Positions 1-5,814 of a stretch of DNA of 10,680 nucleotides are shown here, piece by piece (position 1 is the stretch's first letter; every line of letters starts with the position of its first letter). Below the pieces are notes generated by a model that saw nothing but the letters and a program-made list of their open reading frames with translations, made no database searches and was not told the DNA's origin. The translations under genes were made by a program, and so were the position numbers. Source of the stretch: DASTQL01 sp035462845. GTDB taxonomy: Bacteria > Actinomycetota > Actinomycetes > Jiangellales > Jiangellaceae. The stretch spans positions 1 to 10,680 of the forward strand of contig DATHTV010000117.1 of NCBI GenBank assembly GCA_035462845.1. The letters run 5' to 3'.

Positions 1-292
1 CCGGCTGGACCCGGACACCGGGGCGCTGTCCCAGATCTCGCCGCTGGGCCGCCGCTGCACCACCCGGCCGCTGCCGCCGCTGGGTGGCGCGCTGGCCGGT
101 CCGAGCGGCACCACCGGTCGAGATCCGGCGGCGGGCATCGATCCGGACCCCGGACCCTGCGAACGCCGGCTGGGTGCGCTGCTGCGGCGGACCCCCGCCA
201 CCGGGCCCCCCGCAGGGCCGCACACAGAACCGGGCAGCGCACCGCCGGTCATCGAGGTCCACCCCCGCCGACACCACCGACCCAGCGGCTGA
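1..292 (+). CDS. C-terminal end of a probable DUF222/13E12-type HNH endonuclease protein (5' end outside window)
   Basis: An open frame enters from the left edge (first full codon at position 2) and stops at a TGA at 290-292, giving 96 residues. Nearly every third base is G or C, the coding signature of this genome, especially over the first 120 bases. The start of the fragment reads RLDPDTGALSQISPLGRR and then CTTRPLPPLGG. This resembles the segment that follows the HNH motif in actinobacterial DUF222/13E12 proteins, usually of the form LDPDTG.L.WTSPLGR.YT.RP. Here the usual Trp and Tyr are replaced by Gln and Cys. The remaining ~65 residues are a Pro/Gly/Arg-rich tail without recognisable structure. 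The HNH catalytic residues would lie upstream of the window, so nuclease activity cannot be judged. The family is common and often multicopy in actinomycetes. The assignment rests on recalled family similarity; a decayed copy or an unrelated Pro-rich protein remains possible. It converges on rocD. Confidence 0.55.
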   Translation, partial: RLDPDTGALSQISPLGRRCTTRPLPPLGGALAGPSGTTGRDPAAGIDPDPGPCERRLGALLRRTPATGPPAGPHTEPGSAPPVIEVHPRRHHRPSG

Positions 293-329
293 CACCTGCG
301 CCGACCCGCCGGCGGGAGAGGCAAGACAG

Positions 330-374
330 TCCCTAGCAGGCGATTCGCCTGCCGGCGATTCCCTAACCGGCGAT
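330..374. repeat. Three tandem copies of a 15-bp unit across the rocD stop codon
   Basis: Units at 330-344, 345-359 and 360-374 follow the pattern TCSCTWRCMGGCGAT with substitutions. Copies 1 and 3 match at 13 of 15 positions, and copies 1 and 2 at 11 of 15. The third copy contains the rocD stop codon (363-365), so the repeat begins in the last codons of rocD and runs into the convergent intergenic gap. Replication slippage is the simplest origin. Confidence 0.7.
336..352 (-). terminator. Candidate hairpin terminator after rocD
   Basis: GCAGGCGA (336-343) and TCGCCTGC (345-352) form a perfect 8-bp inverted repeat around one base. In RNA the innermost pairs would open to leave a six- to seven-pair GC-rich stem. 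It begins 11 nt after the rocD stop codon on the minus strand. No clear U-tract follows, which is common for actinobacterial terminators. Because the gap is convergent, it could also serve the plus-strand gene ending at 292. Confidence 0.5.
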
Positions 375-1580
375 CGCCTCGGCCAGCCGGTCGACGGCCC
401 AGTCCAGCTCGTCGGGCTCGATGACCAGCGGCGGCGCGAGCCGGATCGTCCGGACGTGGGTGTCCTTCGCGAGCGCCCCGAGCGTCATCAGCCGCTCGCA
501 CACCTCACGAGCGGGGCCGGCCTCGGGCGCGAGGTCGACGCCGGCCCACAGCCCCCGGACTCGCACGTCCGTGACGAGGTGGCGCGGGAGGACGGACAGC
601 CGATCGGCCAGGCGCTCACCGAGCCGGGCAGCCCGCTCCTGGAGCTCGCCGGTGGCGAGCAGTGCGACGACCTCACGTCCCACGGCGGCGCCCAGCGGGT
701 TGCCGCCGAAGGTCGAGCCGTGCTCGCCCGGCCGGAAGACGCCGAGGACGTCACGCCGGCTGACCACCGCCGAGACGGGCACGATCCCGCCGCCGAGCGC
801 CTTGCCCAGCACGTACAGGTCGGGCACGACGCCCTCCAGGTCACACGCGAACGTGCTCCCCGTACGCCCGAGGCCCGACTGGATCTCGTCGGCGATCATC
901 AGCGCGCCGTGCCGGTCGCAGACGGCACGGACGCCGGCGAGGTAGCCGGGCGGGGGGATGACGACCCCGGCCTCCCCCTGGACGGGTTCGACGAGCACGG
1001 CCGCGGTTCGCTCGTCGACGACGGCCTCGAGGGCAGCCACGTCGCCGTACGGGACGCTGACGAATCCGGGCGTGTACGGGCCGAAGTCGGCACGGGCCTC
1101 CGGGTCGTCGGAGAAGGAGACGATTGTGATCGTCCGGCCGTGGAAGTTGCCGTGGGCCACGACGACGGTCGCCTGTCCGTCCGGGACCCCCTTGACCTGG
1201 TACGCGTACTTACGGGCGGTCTTGATGGCGGTCTCGACGGCCTCCGCACCGGTGTTCATGGGGAGGACCATCTCCCTGCCGCACAGCCGTGCCAGCTCCT
1301 GGGAGAACGCCGCGAGCTGGTCGTTGTGGAAGGCGCGGCTGGTGAGGGTGACCCGGTCCAGCTGTCGCTTGGCGGCGGCGACGAGCCGGGGGTGGCGGTG
1401 ACCGAAGTTGAGGGCGGAGTAGCCGGCGAGCAGGTCGAGGTAGCGCCGACCCTCGACGTCGGTGACCCAGCACCCCTCGGCCTCGGCCACCACCACCGGG
1501 AGCGGGTGGTAGTTGTGCGCGCCGTACCGGTCACCGAGGGCGATGACGTCGTCGGTGCGGGACGTGTGGGTCTGGGTCAT
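363..1580 (-). CDS. rocD: Ornithine aminotransferase (ornithine--oxo-acid transaminase)
   Basis: This 405-residue class III PLP aminotransferase moves the delta-amino group of L-ornithine to 2-oxoglutarate, giving glutamate 5-semialdehyde and glutamate in the cytosol; it connects arginine/ornithine breakdown to glutamate and proline. The N-terminus AHNYHPLPVV (21-30) is typical of the ornithine-specific subgroup. Tyr24, Tyr54 and Arg149 align with human OAT Tyr55, Tyr85 and Arg180, which bind ornithine. NTGAEAVETAIKTAR (109-123) is the cofactor phosphate region. EPVQGEAG (198-205) carries the conserved Glu pair. Asp231 in ADEIQSGLGRTG contacts the pyridine nitrogen, and Lys260 in LGKALGGG is the Schiff-base lysine, equivalent to human Lys292. 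HGSTFGGNPLGAA (287-299) completes the active site. Length is normal. The ATG (1578-1580) overlaps the TGA of the upstream DUF456 gene as ATGA, indicating translational coupling. The only AGGAG lies about 13 nt upstream, which is rather far. An open frame extends further upstream, but it is antisense-like and out of register with the DUF456 gene. Confidence 0.95.
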   Translation of the reverse strand: MTQTHTSRTDDVIALGDRYGAHNYHPLPVVVAEAEGCWVTDVEGRRYLDLLAGYSALNFGHRHPRLVAAAKRQLDRVTLTSRAFHNDQLAAFSQELARLCGREMVLPMNTGAEAVETAIKTARKYAYQVKGVPDGQATVVVAHGNFHGRTITIVSFSDDPEARADFGPYTPGFVSVPYGDVAALEAVVDERTAAVLVEPVQGEAGVVIPPPGYLAGVRAVCDRHGALMIADEIQSGLGRTGSTFACDLEGVVPDLYVLGKALGGGIVPVSAVVSRRDVLGVFRPGEHGSTFGGNPLGAAVGREVVALLATGELQERAARLGERLADRLSVLPRHLVTDVRVRGLWAGVDLAPEAGPAREVCERLMTLGALAKDTHVRTIRLAPPLVIEPDELDWAVDRLAEAIAG

Positions 1581-2059
1581 CCGAAGGTCACGACTCCTAC
1601 CCAGCCCACGGCCAGGAGAAGGCCGGTGAGCAGCTCGATGAGGATCGACAGGCCGGCGGCCTTGAGGGCGTGCACGGTCGACGGCCACGCCGCGTCGTGG
1701 CGGCGTAGCCGCGCGAGCTCGGCCAGGTACACCCCGCCCACGAAGCCCACGAACAGCCCGACGACGGGGACGACGAAGAAGCCGATGATCCCCAGGACGC
1801 CCCCGGCCACGATGGCGCGGGACGGGACACCGGCGTCCCGCAGCCGCCGACCCGGGACGAGGTACTTGACCACCTGGCTCAGGGCGAAGAGCACCGTGGC
1901 GATCGCGAGGAGCGCCCAGCCCACAGCGCTGGACTCCACGACCGCCCACACAGCGATGGCCCCCCAGACGAGCAGGAGGCCCGGCAGGACCGGGACGACG
2001 ATGCCGACCAGCCCGACCGCGATCGCGATCCCGACCAGCACCGTCGCCGTGGTGTCCAC
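1577..2059 (-). CDS. DUF456 family membrane protein
   Basis: This is a small hydrophobic protein of 160 residues, the usual size of DUF456 proteins, whose function is unknown. Hydrophobic segments fall at about 6-40 (broken by the PVLPGLLLVW motif typical of the family), 46-66, 82-112 (Gly-rich, GGVLGIIGFFVVPVVG) and 132-157. The basic stretch ARLRRHD (116-122) probably faces the cytoplasm. I chose the GTG at 2057-2059. An in-frame ATG-type start 78 bases earlier would place the N-terminus inside the perfect hairpin at 2101-2132 and add a charged, non-conserved leader. No good ribosome-binding site precedes the GTG, so a leaderless message is possible. The gene overlaps rocD by 4 nt and is probably co-transcribed with it. 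The sequence does not reveal whether it helps transport ornithine or is merely a neighbour. Confidence 0.85.
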   Translation of the reverse strand: MDTTATVLVGIAIAVGLVGIVVPVLPGLLLVWGAIAVWAVVESSAVGWALLAIATVLFALSQVVKYLVPGRRLRDAGVPSRAIVAGGVLGIIGFFVVPVVGLFVGFVGGVYLAELARLRRHDAAWPSTVHALKAAGLSILIELLTGLLLAVGWVGVVTFG

Positions 2060-2100
2060 GGCGGCATCGTGCCAGGTGGCACCGGACCGCGCGCAGACGG

Positions 2101-2132
2101 CACGGGCCCCGGCCGGTCGGCCGGGGCCCGTG
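2101..2132 (-). terminator. Perfect 15-bp inverted repeat, terminator of the DUF7455 gene
   Basis: The arm CACGGGCCCCGGCCG (2101-2115) is exactly complementary to 2118-2132, with GT between them. In RNA the innermost pairs must open, leaving a very stable stem of about 14 GC-rich pairs. It lies 24 nt past the stop codon of the minus-strand DUF7455 gene and 41 nt before the DUF456 start, the expected place for a transcription terminator separating the two units. No U-tract follows on the minus strand, as in many actinobacterial terminators. Confidence 0.75.
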
Positions 2133-2156
2133 GACATCAGAGGTACGACAGAGGTG

Positions 2157-2381
2157 TCAGTCGGTCATGGCGTGGGTCGGCATGGCGTCGGCGGCGAGAC
2201 GGTGCGTCTCGTCGTGCCACTCGGCGGCCTGTTCGCGAAGCTTGTCCTCGTGGCGGCGGCCGTGGTGGCCGCAGAACAGGAGCTCACCGCCGTTGGCGAT
2301 GCGCACCCTGATGTAGGCCTGGGCACCGCACCGGTCACAGCGGTCGGAGGCCGTGAGCGGACTGGCGACTGCGGTGGTCAC
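2157..2381 (-). CDS. DUF7455 small zinc-ribbon protein
   Basis: This 74-residue protein has a probable metal site: CDRCG (Cys15, Cys18) followed after 18 residues by FCGHHGRRH (Cys37, His39/His40). The C-x2-C...C-x-H-H spacing fits a small treble-clef or zinc-ribbon fold. The second half (HEDKLREQAAEWHDETHRL, about 44-62) should be a charged amphipathic helix. It matches my recollection of the actinobacterial DUF7455 family, whose function is unknown and whose genes often sit near housekeeping sigma-factor or topoisomerase genes. The start is GTG (2379-2381), preceded by a clear GAGAGGAG with about 4 nt spacing, a stronger ribosome-binding site than its neighbours have. It has its own downstream hairpin and is divergent from parE, so it is probably a single-gene unit. 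A role in DNA or RNA binding would be only a guess. Confidence 0.85.
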   Translation of the reverse strand: MTTAVASPLTASDRCDRCGAQAYIRVRIANGGELLFCGHHGRRHEDKLREQAAEWHDETHRLAADAMPTHAMTD

Positions 2382-2590
2382 GAGGCTCCTCTCGGGGCTT
2401 GGGGGTCGTGCACCTGCTCAACATCCTGACAGGCCGTTCTGCTTCCCGCTGCGCCATGGTGTGACGCTTCGCTCACGGCGTAGTCCGATGGCGGCCCAAG
2501 GTCCCGGCGTTGCGGGACTGCCCTGTCGGGGCGCGCGGCTACGCTGGCCGGGTCACGTCCGAGGTGCCGAGACCGAGGAGCCCATCGCCC
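2382..2590. promoter_or_regulatory. Divergent intergenic region with promoters for the DUF7455 gene and parE
   Basis: These 209 bases separate two divergent genes and must contain both promoters. For parE, TACGCT at 2540-2545 fits the TAnnnT -10 pattern and would start transcription near 2552, giving a leader of about 40 nt. The -35 region is weak: TTGCGG at 2510-2515 is too far away (24 nt spacer). For the minus-strand gene I find no convincing -10/-35 pair. No operator stands out. Confidence 0.35.
2575..2580 (+). promoter_or_regulatory. Ribosome-binding site that decides the parE start
   Basis: GAGGAG sits 10 nt before the GTG at 2591. The in-frame alternatives, GTG at 2564 and TTG at 2510, have no comparable purine-rich sequence, and the TTG would lie upstream of the candidate -10 element. 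Confidence 0.55.
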
Positions 2591-4702
2591 GTGTCCGCCG
2601 AGCCGCTGGAGCGTCCGGTCCGCACGCCCCGCGACTACACCGCCCGTCACCTGTCGGTCCTCGAGGGCCTGGAGGCGGTGCGCAAGCGCCCAGGGATGTA
2701 CGTCGGGTCCACCGACTCGCGCGGACTTATGCATTGCCTCTGGGAGATCATCGACAACGCAGTCGACGAGGCGCTGGACGGCCACTGCACCCGGATCGAC
2801 GTCATCCTCCACGCCGACGGGTCGGTCGAGGTCCGTGACGACGGGCGCGGCATCCCGGTCGACGCGGAACCGCGGACGGGTTTGCCCGGCGTCGAGGTGG
2901 TGTTCACCAAGCTGCACGCCGGCGGAAAGTTCGGCGGCGGCTCGTACGCCGCCTCCGGCGGGCTGCACGGCGTGGGCGCCTCGGTCGTCAACGCCCTGTC
3001 CGCGCGGCTGGACGTCGAGGTCGACCGCGGCGGCAAGGTCCACGCGATGAGCTTCCGGCGAGGCGAACCGGGGGTCTTCGACGACTCGGGTGGTCGCTCG
3101 CCCGACGCGCCGTTCGCGCCGTTCGTCGAGCGGTCCGAGCTCCGGCTGGCCGGCCGGGTCCGCAAGGGCGTCACCGGCACGCGGGTCCGCTACTGGGCGG
3201 ACCGGCAGATCTTCCTCCGCGACTCGGCGTTCTCCTACGACGAGCTCGTGACCCGCGCCCGCCAGACGTCCTTCCTGGTCCCCGGCCTCGAGCTGGTGAT
3301 CCGCGACGAGCGCGGGGACGAGGTCGTGACCGAGTCCTTCCGTCACGACGGCGGCATCACCGAGTTCGTCTCGTTCCTCGCCGCCGACGCGGCGGTCACC
3401 GGCGTCCTCCGGCTGCGTGGCTCCCGGCGGTTCTCCGAGACCGTGCCCGTCCTCGACGACCGGGGCCACATGGTGTCGCGGGAGGTGGAGCGCGACTGCG
3501 AGGTCGATGTCGCCCTGCGGTGGGGCATCGGCTACGAGACCGAGGTCCGCAGCTTCGTCAACGTCATCGCCACGCCGAAGGGCGGGACCCACCTCGCCGG
3601 CTTCGAGCAGGGGCTCCTCAAGGTCCTCCGCGACCAGGTCAAGGCCAACTCGCGGCGGCTCAAGGCCGGCGACGACAAGATCGACAAGGACGACGTGCTG
3701 GAGGGCCTGACCGCCGTCGTCACGGTGCGGCTCGCCGAGCCCCAGTTCGAGGGACAGACCAAGGAGGTGCTGGGCACCAGCGCGGTGCGCGCCATCGTGT
3801 CCGGGGTCGTGGAGTCCGAGCTCAAGCAGCGGCTGACCTCGTCCAGGCGCGACGACAAGGCGCAGGCCGCGGCCATCCTCGAGAAGGTCGTGGCGGCCGC
3901 CAAGGCCCGCGTCGCCGCCCGGCTGCACAAGGAGACCGTCCGCCGCAAGAACGCACTGGAGACCAGCGCGCTGCCCACCAAGCTGGTCGACTGCCGCTCG
4001 GACGGCCTCGATCGCTCCGAGCTGTTCATCGTCGAGGGCGACTCCGCCCTCGGGACGGCGAAGTCGGCGCGCGACTCGCTGTACCAGGCGCTGCTGCCGA
4101 TCCGCGGCAAGATCCTCAACGTCCAGAAGGCCTCGGTCGCGGACATGCTGCGCAACTCCGAGTGCGCCTCGATCATCCAGGTGGTCGGGGCCGGATCCGG
4201 CCGGACGTTCGACCTCACGCAGGCCCGCTACGGCAAGGTCATCCTGATGACCGACGCCGACGTCGACGGCGCGCACATCCGTACGCTGCTCATCACCCTC
4301 TTCTTCCGGTACATGCGCCCGCTGGTCGAGGCGGGCCGCGTCTTCGCCGCCATGCCGCCGCTGCACCGGGTGGAGCTCACCAACCCCCGCAAGGGCCAGG
4401 AGCGCTACATCTACGCGTACACCGACGCCGAGCTCGCCCGGGTGCTCCGTGACCTGGAGCGCCGCAACCTGCGCTGGCGCGACCCCGTGCAGCGCTACAA
4501 GGGCCTAGGCGAGATGGACGCCGAGCAGCTCGCCGAGACCACGATGGACCCGCGCCACCGCACGCTCCGGCGCATCACCGCCACCGACGCCCACGCGGCC
4601 GAGGCCGTCTTCGAGATGCTCATGGGCAACGACGTCGCGCCACGCAAGGAGTTCATCGTCGCTGGCGCCGCCGACCTCGACCGCGGCCGCATCGACGCCT
4701 GA
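2591..4702 (+). CDS. parE: DNA topoisomerase IV subunit B (type IIA topoisomerase ATPase subunit)
   Basis: This 703-residue protein is the ATPase and Mg-binding half of topoisomerase IV; with ParC it passes one duplex through another to decatenate daughter chromosomes. The GHKL ATPase domain shows WEIIDNAVDEALDG (51-64, with the catalytic Glu and Mg-binding Asn), DDGRGIPV (83-90), HAGGKFGGG (109-117) and GGLHGVGAS (123-131, ATP lid). The transducer domain follows, including VNVIATPKGGTH. The TOPRIM domain has EGDSA (482-486), PIRGKILNVQKAS and DADVDG (555-560). The C-terminal motif QRYKGLGEMD ends near 643. ALGTAKSARDSLYQALLPIRGK after EGDSA is of the actinobacterial ParE type rather than typical GyrB. 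Length also fits ParE: it lacks the ~170-residue insert of long proteobacterial GyrB. ParC lies 3.6 kb away, pointing back at it. The start is GTG with GAGGAG 10 nt upstream. RefSeq-style annotation may call it DNA gyrase/topoisomerase IV subunit B. Confidence 0.93.
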   Translation: MSAEPLERPVRTPRDYTARHLSVLEGLEAVRKRPGMYVGSTDSRGLMHCLWEIIDNAVDEALDGHCTRIDVILHADGSVEVRDDGRGIPVDAEPRTGLPGVEVVFTKLHAGGKFGGGSYAASGGLHGVGASVVNALSARLDVEVDRGGKVHAMSFRRGEPGVFDDSGGRSPDAPFAPFVERSELRLAGRVRKGVTGTRVRYWADRQIFLRDSAFSYDELVTRARQTSFLVPGLELVIRDERGDEVVTESFRHDGGITEFVSFLAADAAVTGVLRLRGSRRFSETVPVLDDRGHMVSREVERDCEVDVALRWGIGYETEVRSFVNVIATPKGGTHLAGFEQGLLKVLRDQVKANSRRLKAGDDKIDKDDVLEGLTAVVTVRLAEPQFEGQTKEVLGTSAVRAIVSGVVESELKQRLTSSRRDDKAQAAAILEKVVAAAKARVAARLHKETVRRKNALETSALPTKLVDCRSDGLDRSELFIVEGDSALGTAKSARDSLYQALLPIRGKILNVQKASVADMLRNSECASIIQVVGAGSGRTFDLTQARYGKVILMTDADVDGAHIRTLLITLFFRYMRPLVEAGRVFAAMPPLHRVELTNPRKGQERYIYAYTDAELARVLRDLERRNLRWRDPVQRYKGLGEMDAEQLAETTMDPRHRTLRRITATDAHAAEAVFEMLMGNDVAPRKEFIVAGAADLDRGRIDA

Positions 4703-4720
4703 CGCCTGACGCCTGACGCC
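4694..4720 (+). repeat. Heptamer tandem repeat (GACGCCT, nearly four copies) on the parE stop codon
   Basis: Three full copies (4694-4700, 4701-4707, 4708-4714) and six bases of a fourth follow without interruption. Each junction creates a TGA. Because the unit is 7 bp, the TGAs at 4700, 4707 and 4714 fall in all three plus-strand frames, and the first is the parE stop. Confidence 0.85.
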
Positions 4721-4790
4721 CAGCGACGCCGCAGCCGGGTCACGTATCACCGGTGCGTCCGTCGAGTGCCTCGCGCCGGTCGGCGACGGC

Positions 4791-5300
4791 GTGTGGTTAC
4801 AGGCCGACGTCCGTGTCGTCGACGTCCTCGACGGTCAGCCGGTCCTCGAGTTCTTCGACGAGGCAGGGGCTCACATCTCCGTCCTCGGCGACCCGCTGAC
4901 GGACGCCGAGCGGGAGTGGCTGCGGGCGCTCCGCGGCCTGCTGCTCGGGTGGGTGGAGCCGCTCTACTTCGACGCGGCGGCGATCGACGCGGCGACCTTG
5001 CGGGCCTGGTCCGCCGACGCCGCCCTGTGCACGGCGGAGCTCGGGCAGGCCGGCCCACCGACCCCCCGACTGGCGGCGGAGGTAGGACCTCGGGCCGCCT
5101 ATGCCTGCGAGGAGATGGACGCGGCCGCTGCGGCGTTCGAGTCCGCGGCTGCGATGGCGGACAGCACCGACGAGGCCGACGTCCGGACTCGGGCGGAGCA
5201 GGTCGCGGACGGGGTGCGCCGGTGGAAGTACGGCAACTACCTCCTCGGGGAGGCGTGGCGCTACGTCGAACGTGCCGCACCGGGGGTCGGCGGCCTCTGA
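4791..5300 (+). CDS. Hypothetical protein downstream of parE (start uncertain, possibly 4713)
   Basis: I do not recognise this protein. From the GTG at 4791 it has 169 residues and appears soluble: no signal peptide and no membrane segment. The N-terminal part alternates hydrophobic residues as in beta strands (ADVRVVDVLDGQPVLEFFDE). From about residue 42 it looks helical and acidic/Ala-rich (TDAEREWLRALRGLLLGW, EEMDAAAAAFESAAAMADS), ending in the aromatic motif RRWKYGNYLLGEAWRYVERA. G/C dominates third positions throughout, so the frame is real. The GTG has no ribosome-binding site, and the same frame stays coding-like upstream with no ATG, GTG or TTG. The only near-canonical start there is CTG at 4713, inside the heptamer repeat, which would give 195 residues beginning LTPSDAAAG. 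The gene follows parE by 88 nt (10 nt if CTG is used) and could be co-transcribed with it. It converges on the carbonic anhydrase gene. Confidence 0.7.
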   Translation: MWLQADVRVVDVLDGQPVLEFFDEAGAHISVLGDPLTDAEREWLRALRGLLLGWVEPLYFDAAAIDAATLRAWSADAALCTAELGQAGPPTPRLAAEVGPRAAYACEEMDAAAAAFESAAAMADSTDEADVRTRAEQVADGVRRWKYGNYLLGEAWRYVERAAPGVGGL

Positions 5301-5310
5301 CTACGACCGG

Positions 5311-5328
5311 GTGGTCCGCTCAGACCAC
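5311..5328. terminator. Candidate bidirectional hairpin between convergent genes
   Basis: GTGGTC (5311-5316) and GACCAC (5323-5328) form a perfect 6-bp stem with a 6-nt loop. It begins 10 nt after the plus-strand stop. Its loop contains the stop codon of the carbonic anhydrase gene (5320-5322). No U-tract is present. The position in an 18-nt convergent gap favours a terminator, but the stem is short. Confidence 0.4.
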
Positions 5329-5814
5329 GTGCTCGAGGCGGCCGGAACGGACGTCGTACACGAAGCCACCGACCTGGACGCCGGGCGGCAGGAAGGGCCA
5401 GTGCTTGATGCGTTCGACGTCGGCGAGGAGGGTGGCCCGCTGGTCGTGCACCACGCCGAAGTCGAGGCTGTGCGCGTCGACCCCCGACGCGTCGCGGATG
5501 ACCTCGACGATCTGCTCCTGGGTGGCGCTGGCCATCTTGCAGTTGGTGTGCGGCACCACCATGACCCGGTCGACGCCGAGCAGGTGCGTGGCCAGGACCA
5601 GGGTGCGGAGCACGTCGTCGGTCACGCGGGCGCCGGCGTTGCGAAGGATCTTCACGTCGCCCGGCCCGAGTCCCACCATGTGCAGCGGGTCGATGCGGGA
5701 GTCCATGCACGTGACGATCGCGAGGCCTGCCCGCGCGACAGCGTCGAGGCCGCCGAGCTCGAAGTCCTCCGCGTACCGGGCATTGGCGGCGAGCACGTCG
5801 TCGAAGTCGGTCAC
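5320..5814 (-). CDS. Beta-class carbonic anhydrase (small, Rv1284-like)
   Basis: This 164-residue cytosolic zinc enzyme interconverts CO2 and bicarbonate. The zinc ligands are visible: Cys36 in TCMDSR, and His89 and Cys92 in PHTNCKM. Asp38 and Arg40 form the conserved catalytic dyad. ILRNAGARVTDDVLR (56-70) and the C-terminal GGFVYDVRSGRL match the compact subfamily that includes Mycobacterium tuberculosis Rv1284 (163 residues), not the longer plant-type enzymes of ~200 residues. The start is GTG at 5812-5814, overlapping the transporter stop codon as GTGA; no independent ribosome-binding site is present, so translation is probably coupled. It is the last gene of the parC-lprG-transporter run. 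Bicarbonate supply for carboxylases such as acetyl-CoA carboxylase is a plausible link to lipid metabolism, but that is inference. Confidence 0.93.
   Translation of the reverse strand: MTDFDDVLAANARYAEDFELGGLDAVARAGLAIVTCMDSRIDPLHMVGLGPGDVKILRNAGARVTDDVLRTLVLATHLLGVDRVMVVPHTNCKMASATQEQIVEVIRDASGVDAHSLDFGVVHDQRATLLADVERIKHWPFLPPGVQVGGFVYDVRSGRLEHVV

Noticed and set aside
305..316. CCCGCCGGCGGG palindrome as terminator of the left-edge gene
   Set aside because: It has no loop bases, so the RNA stem would be only about four pairs; such palindromes are expected by chance at this GC content.
84..2429. A 781-codon plus-strand open frame antisense to rocD, the DUF456 gene and the DUF7455 gene
   Set aside because: Its translation is low-complexity Arg/Gly/Asp/Ala-rich, has no domain, and is explained by GC-rich DNA opposite three well-supported genes.
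2460..2476. TGTGA...TCAC near the centre of the divergent region as a CRP/GlxR-type operator
   Set aside because: The half-sites are 8 nt apart rather than 6 and the second is incomplete (TCACG).
2378..4366. A 662-codon minus-strand open frame antisense to parE
   Set aside because: It mirrors parE codons and has no recognisable motif; parE on the other strand carries all ATPase and TOPRIM motifs.
2591..4702. Calling the B subunit GyrB
   Set aside because: The sequence after EGDSA is of the actinobacterial ParE type, and the partner A subunit nearby lacks a GyrA box, so topoisomerase IV fits better.
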